Positions 6,066 to 8,245 of a DNA stretch of 8,245 nucleotides are shown piece by piece. A program made the position numbers and the translations under genes. Where the stretch lies: assembly GCA_007123395.1 (NCBI GenBank), contig SKLD01000228.1:1-8245 (forward strand), read 5' to 3'. Position 1 is the first letter of the stretch. Every line of letters begins with the position of its first letter. The stretch comes from Opitutales bacterium. Lineage in GTDB: Bacteria > Verrucomicrobiota > Verrucomicrobiia > Opitutales > Oceanipulchritudinaceae. A model generated the notes under the pieces. The model had not been told where the DNA came from. It was given only the letters and a program-made list of their open reading frames with translations, and searched no databases.

Positions 6066-7226
6066 TCAGGTTTTCGCGAACCGGACGAGATCTTCTTTCT
6101 GCTCGCGCACGAGGCGGCGAACCACTTCCTTGAGGTCCCCCGTCGCGTCGTAAAGGGCGAGTTGCTTTTCCGCTCCGGAGGCGCGCTCCAGCATGCCGAG
6201 CACGCGGCCCAACTCCTTCGTGCAGCCGAGCCGTTCGGCGTAGGGCTTGAGCTTCTCATAGAGGTGGAAGACGAGGTCGCGCACGGGTATGGGATTGTGC
6301 GTCACCGGATCGATGAGTTCGGCGCGCATACCGTAGCGGCAAGCCTTCCATTTGTTCTGCCGCACCATAATGGGGTGGATGTCGTATTGGTAAACGCCCT
6401 CGTCAATCTGGTTGCTGAGCGCCTGCACGAGGCACTGCGTCAGGGCAGTGAGCGCGAGGACATCCTCGAGATTCGGCGGCAGGTCGAAAATGCGCACCTC
6501 GACCGTGCCGTAGCGCGGGTGCGGGCGCACGTCCCACCACACTTCCTGAATACTGTTGATCGTGCCCGCCTGTATCGAATGGTTCACGACCCAGCAATAC
6601 TCACTGTAGTTGCGCAGAAAGGGCGGAATACCGGCTGCCGGGAGCTGCTCCATGATCTTGCAGCGCTGCGAGTGCAGGCCCGTGTTGCGTCCCACCCAAA
6701 AGGGGCTGTTTGCGGAGAGGGCGAGAAAGGTGGCGATGTAGCGCATCATTCGGTCGATGATCATGATCGCCTTGTCTCCGCTCTCCACCCCCACATGCAC
6801 ATGCATCCCGAAGGTTACGATCCGCCGCGCCGTGTCCTGCATCTTCTCCACGAGCTTGTGGTAGCGCTCGCTCGGGGAAATCTCCTGATCCATCCACAGC
6901 GAAAAGGGGTGCGATCCTGCCCAGAACAGATCCGCGCCGCTGTCTTCCGCCGCCTTGGTCACCTTGCACAGCTTCTCCGTGAGGTCACGCCGCACGCCAT
7001 CGACATCAGTGCATACGCCTGTGGTTACCTCCAAGTAGGACTGCATCAGCTCGGGCTTCGCCCACTCGCATCCCTCCGGAAGCCGCTCCACGATGTCGAG
7101 AATCGCACTCTTCAACGCCAGTGTCTCCGGGTCGATCAACTGCAACTCCAGCTCCACCCCGAGGGTGGGGCGGTCGTTCCCGTGAAAGGTGAGGTCGACG
7201 GCGTCGCGCTGTTTCTGCGAAGGCAT
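6066..7226 (-). CDS. Carboxylate-amine ligase, GCS2/YbdK family (glutamate-cysteine ligase type 2)
   Basis: This is a cytoplasmic 386-residue ATP-dependent ligase of the glutamate-cysteine ligase type 2 family, full length for that family. Visible blocks in order are GVELELQLIDPETL (23-36), ELMQSYLEVTTGVC (59-72, acidic metal/ATP region), AGSHPFS (103-109), RIVTFGMHVHVGV (135-147), SANSPFWVGRNTGLHSQR (171-188), WWDVRPHPRYGTVEVRIFD (230-248) and RQNKWKACRYG (289-299). E. coli YbdK has weak glutamate-cysteine ligase activity, and related proteins use other amines, so the true substrate is open: glutathione-type synthesis is possible but unproven. ATG 7226 is the start because homology begins at about residue 20 and upstream in-frame sequence, up to a possible start at 7394, is unlike the family and overlaps the apparent promoter. 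The gene faces the Fur-family gene and is not part of that operon. Confidence 0.92.
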   Translation of the reverse strand: MPSQKQRDAVDLTFHGNDRPTLGVELELQLIDPETLALKSAILDIVERLPEGCEWAKPELMQSYLEVTTGVCTDVDGVRRDLTEKLCKVTKAAEDSGADLFWAGSHPFSLWMDQEISPSERYHKLVEKMQDTARRIVTFGMHVHVGVESGDKAIMIIDRMMRYIATFLALSANSPFWVGRNTGLHSQRCKIMEQLPAAGIPPFLRNYSEYCWVVNHSIQAGTINSIQEVWWDVRPHPRYGTVEVRIFDLPPNLEDVLALTALTQCLVQALSNQIDEGVYQYDIHPIMVRQNKWKACRYGMRAELIDPVTHNPIPVRDLVFHLYEKLKPYAERLGCTKELGRVLGMLERASGAEKQLALYDATGDLKEVVRRLVREQKEDLVRFAKT

Positions 7227-7257
7227 GGTGATCTCAATCGTGCTCCGAATCGGCCAT

Positions 7258-7288
7258 ATTCTTTCCCGCCTCCCGTTCCGATTGTCAA
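7258..7288 (-). promoter_or_regulatory. Possible promoter of the YbdK-family gene
   Basis: On the minus strand TTGACA (plus 7283-7288, perfect -35) is followed after 19 bases by AAGAAT (7258-7263, four of six against the -10 consensus). The spacer is longer than ideal. It lies about 30-60 bases before ATG 7226, a sensible place for the gene's promoter. Confidence 0.4.
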
Positions 7289-7403
7289 AGAAAAATCCAG
7301 TTGCCGCAACCGCAGGCGGGCCCGCTCCGGAATGCTCGCATTGGCCGACCGCCGATTTCCTGCTTGCCCGCAACCTCACGCCTCCCATCGTCACTCAAAG
7401 GAA

Positions 7404-7417
7404 GCGGGCATTCCCGC
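7404..7417. repeat. Short perfect hairpin before the tRNA
   Basis: GCGGG, CATT loop, CCCGC forms a 5-bp stem about 11 bases upstream of the tRNA gene. Role unknown; it could be part of the tRNA leader. No good sigma-70 promoter for the tRNA could be picked out. Confidence 0.3.
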
Positions 7418-7428
7418 GTCCCCGTGGC

Positions 7429-7503
7429 GTCCCTGTAGTTCAATGGATAGAACCGCGGTTTCCTAAACCGTTAATCCGGGTTCGAGTCCCGGCGGGGGCA
7501 CCA
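7429..7503 (+). tRNA. tRNA-Arg (anticodon CCU)
   Basis: The sequence folds into a complete cloverleaf. The acceptor stem is 7429-7435 with 7493-7499, including two G-U pairs. The D-stem is GTTC/GAAC (7438-7441, 7450-7453). The anticodon stem is GCGGT/ACCGT around the loop TTCCTAA (7460-7466), with anticodon CCT at 7462-7464. The T-stem is CCGGG/CCCGG around TTCGAGT (7481-7487). The discriminator is A7500 and CCA is encoded at 7501-7503. It reads the AGG arginine codon. A run of five T follows at 7514-7518 without a stem. It stands alone and abuts the remnant insertion sequence that begins at 7531. Confidence 0.95.
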
Positions 7504-7805
7504 TCTTAGCCCGTTTTTCTCAACTGGGGCCTATTCCGGACCTAAGTCGTTGGTAAACGGCAAAGGGTCGCCACTACACTTGTGCGGGTTTCGATTCGAT
7601 TTCGGGCGAAGGCTGCGGCGGGGCGATGTCGATGTCCGGGGCGCGCTCCTCCGGAAACAACGCAATCTGTTCGAGGCGGGACTTTCCCTCTTCGAAGATC
7701 TCCAGGGTCTTGCGCCACGCCGCCTCTTGGCTGTCATTGATCTCCCCCAAATAAAGAATGTGCCGCTGCACGACGCACCCGCGTTGTCAGCACCCCGAAC
7801 AACCG

Positions 7806-7918
7806 CAACAGCGCACACGGAGGTGCGCCCTCCATCGGATGATTCACGCACCCGCCATGGATCAACAGCGCACACGGAGGTGCGCCCTCCATCGGATGAT
7901 TCACGCACCCGCCATGGA
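7806..7918. repeat. Tandem repeat, two copies, 57-bp period
   Basis: Bases 7806-7861 are repeated exactly at 7863-7918 (56 identical bases, period 57). Each copy contains GGAGG, TGCGC, CCTCC, a small stem-loop (7819-7833 and 7876-7890). The tail of the unit, ACGCACCCGC, also occurs alone at the left junction (about 7774-7783), and ACGCACC occurs near the right junction at about 7941. The block is inserted inside the broken transposase gene. Only two copies are present and there is no unique spacer, so it is not a CRISPR. Confidence 0.9.
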
Positions 7919-7919
7919 G

Positions 7920-7939
7920 GGCGCGGCTCCGCCCGCGCC
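7920..7939. repeat. REP-like GC-rich hairpin
   Basis: GGCGCGG, a CTCCGC loop, and CCGCGCC form a perfect 7-bp stem immediately after the second 57-bp unit. Its shape fits a repetitive extragenic palindrome mobilised by RAYT enzymes, and a RAYT remnant lies at the other end of the window. The link is inferred. Confidence 0.5.
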
Positions 7940-8160
7940 ACGCACCGGGCACGTCCGCTATCCAACCTGCATACACCGCGTTTGTTCTCTGCGATTTTCC
8001 CGTAGTCATCATCCTTGCCGTCCTTGCTCCGACAATTTCGGTTCAAAAACATGACGGCGCTCCATCTTACACCAAAACCGCCTCTTGGGAGGAGGGTAGG
8101 TCTACACTACAGGGGAGTGCGGATACATATCCCCGCTGAACATGCGGCCTGACGGGCGGT

Positions 8161-8191
8161 CGACCCCCCGAAAAAGTGAAATCAGGGGTCG
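8161..8191. repeat. Inverted repeat in the leader of the remnant insertion sequence
   Basis: CGACCCC (8161-8167) and GGGGTCG (8185-8191) are perfect reverse complements with a 17-base loop. The left arm also lies in the palindrome GGTCGACC (8158-8165). It sits between the right candidate terminal repeat and the transposase start. Structures in such leaders can block outside transcripts, but no role is shown here. Confidence 0.5.
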
Positions 8192-8245
8192 AGTAGAGAG
8201 TCGGTTACTAATCATTCCGGAATAGAAACAACAAGCACGAGCAAC

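Larger units (their letters stand above)
7574..8052 (-). pseudogene. IS1634-family-like transposase, N-terminal fragments split by an insert
   Basis: Two pieces in different frames look like the start of an IS1634/IS4-type transposase. The first begins at ATG 8052 with a good GGAG (8060-8063, 7 bases away) and reads MFLNRNCRSKDGKDDDYGKI, continuing to about 7978. The second, about 7780-7574, reads VVQRHILYLGEINDSQEAAW and then ALFPEERAPD. In intact relatives the first block (a KDGK-x-x-x-Y-type start) runs almost directly into the QRHVLYLGEIN block. Here about 200 bases separate them and the frame changes. The catalytic DDE core is absent because the frame ends at 7574. The family assignment is from memory of these N-terminal motifs. 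Confidence 0.65.
7531..8225 (-). mobile_element. Decayed IS1634-type insertion sequence with candidate terminal inverted repeats
   Basis: CTATTCCGGA at 7531-7540 is the exact reverse complement of TCCGGAATAG at 8216-8225, and weaker similarity may continue inward with an indel. Between them lies the N-terminal part of a minus-strand transposase, with about 170 bases of leader before its start codon. An intact element of this family should be roughly 1.5-2 kb, so most of the transposase is deleted. No target-site duplication is seen (the left flank ends ACTGGGGC, the right flank begins AAACAACA). The ends are therefore candidates only. Confidence 0.5.

Noticed and set aside
6162..7466. A 434-codon plus-strand open frame opposite the YbdK-family gene
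   Set aside because: It is the antisense of a clearly conserved gene and runs into the tRNA.
7806..7939. CRISPR array
   Set aside because: Two identical contiguous units with no variable spacers and no cas genes.
7531..8052. One continuous 173-residue minus-strand protein
   Set aside because: Only its first 25 or so residues look like transposase; it then reads through the tandem repeats and passes the second transposase block in the wrong frame.

Overview
The window looks like chromosomal DNA from a GC-rich member of the Verrucomicrobiota, probably of the Opitutae type. Three sequence features point there. One secreted protein ends in a PEP-CTERM tail of the form that phylum uses (IPEP, a hydrophobic helix, then RFRR). 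A second secreted protein carries a C-terminal module that recurs in secreted verrucomicrobial proteins (an ADPAGSGVPNLL-type block followed by a VERSNDFAEWTEV-type block). The remnant mobile elements are of kinds common in that group. The phylum is an inference from protein style; no rRNA is present.

Layout: 1-720 holds no intact gene. It is a collection of repeats plus a short remnant of a REP-associated tyrosine transposase (RAYT). From 721 to 5958 lies a divergent cassette. On the minus strand is a secreted choice-of-anchor-M / PEP-CTERM protein (721-1530). On the plus strand are a polytopic membrane protein fused to a spermidine-synthase-like domain (1685-4180), a second secreted choice-of-anchor-M protein (4236-5393) and a Fur-family metalloregulator (5437-5958). 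The 154-base gap between the two arms contains two palindromes of the form TTGCAA-N5-TTGCAA, one of them lying over the best minus-strand promoter. Facing the cassette is a carboxylate-amine ligase of the GCS2/YbdK family (6066-7226, minus), followed by tRNA-Arg(CCU) at 7429-7503. From 7531 to about 8225 there is a decayed insertion sequence. Its IS1634-type transposase keeps only the N-terminal part and is split by an insert carrying a 57-bp tandem repeat and a REP-like hairpin.

How the parts may work together: the plus-strand genes sit close together and are probably one operon ending in its own regulator. A Fur-family repressor acting on the paired palindromes would control both arms. The choice-of-anchor-M domain is known from actinobacterial surface proteins linked to metal ABC transporters, and both copies here keep a His-rich H-x-H motif. 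I therefore infer a metal-responsive surface system in which two secreted proteins act with an unusual membrane-bound spermidine-synthase-like enzyme. The metal and the reaction cannot be read from the sequence. The two ends of the window are mobile-element debris and seem unrelated in function to the cassette.
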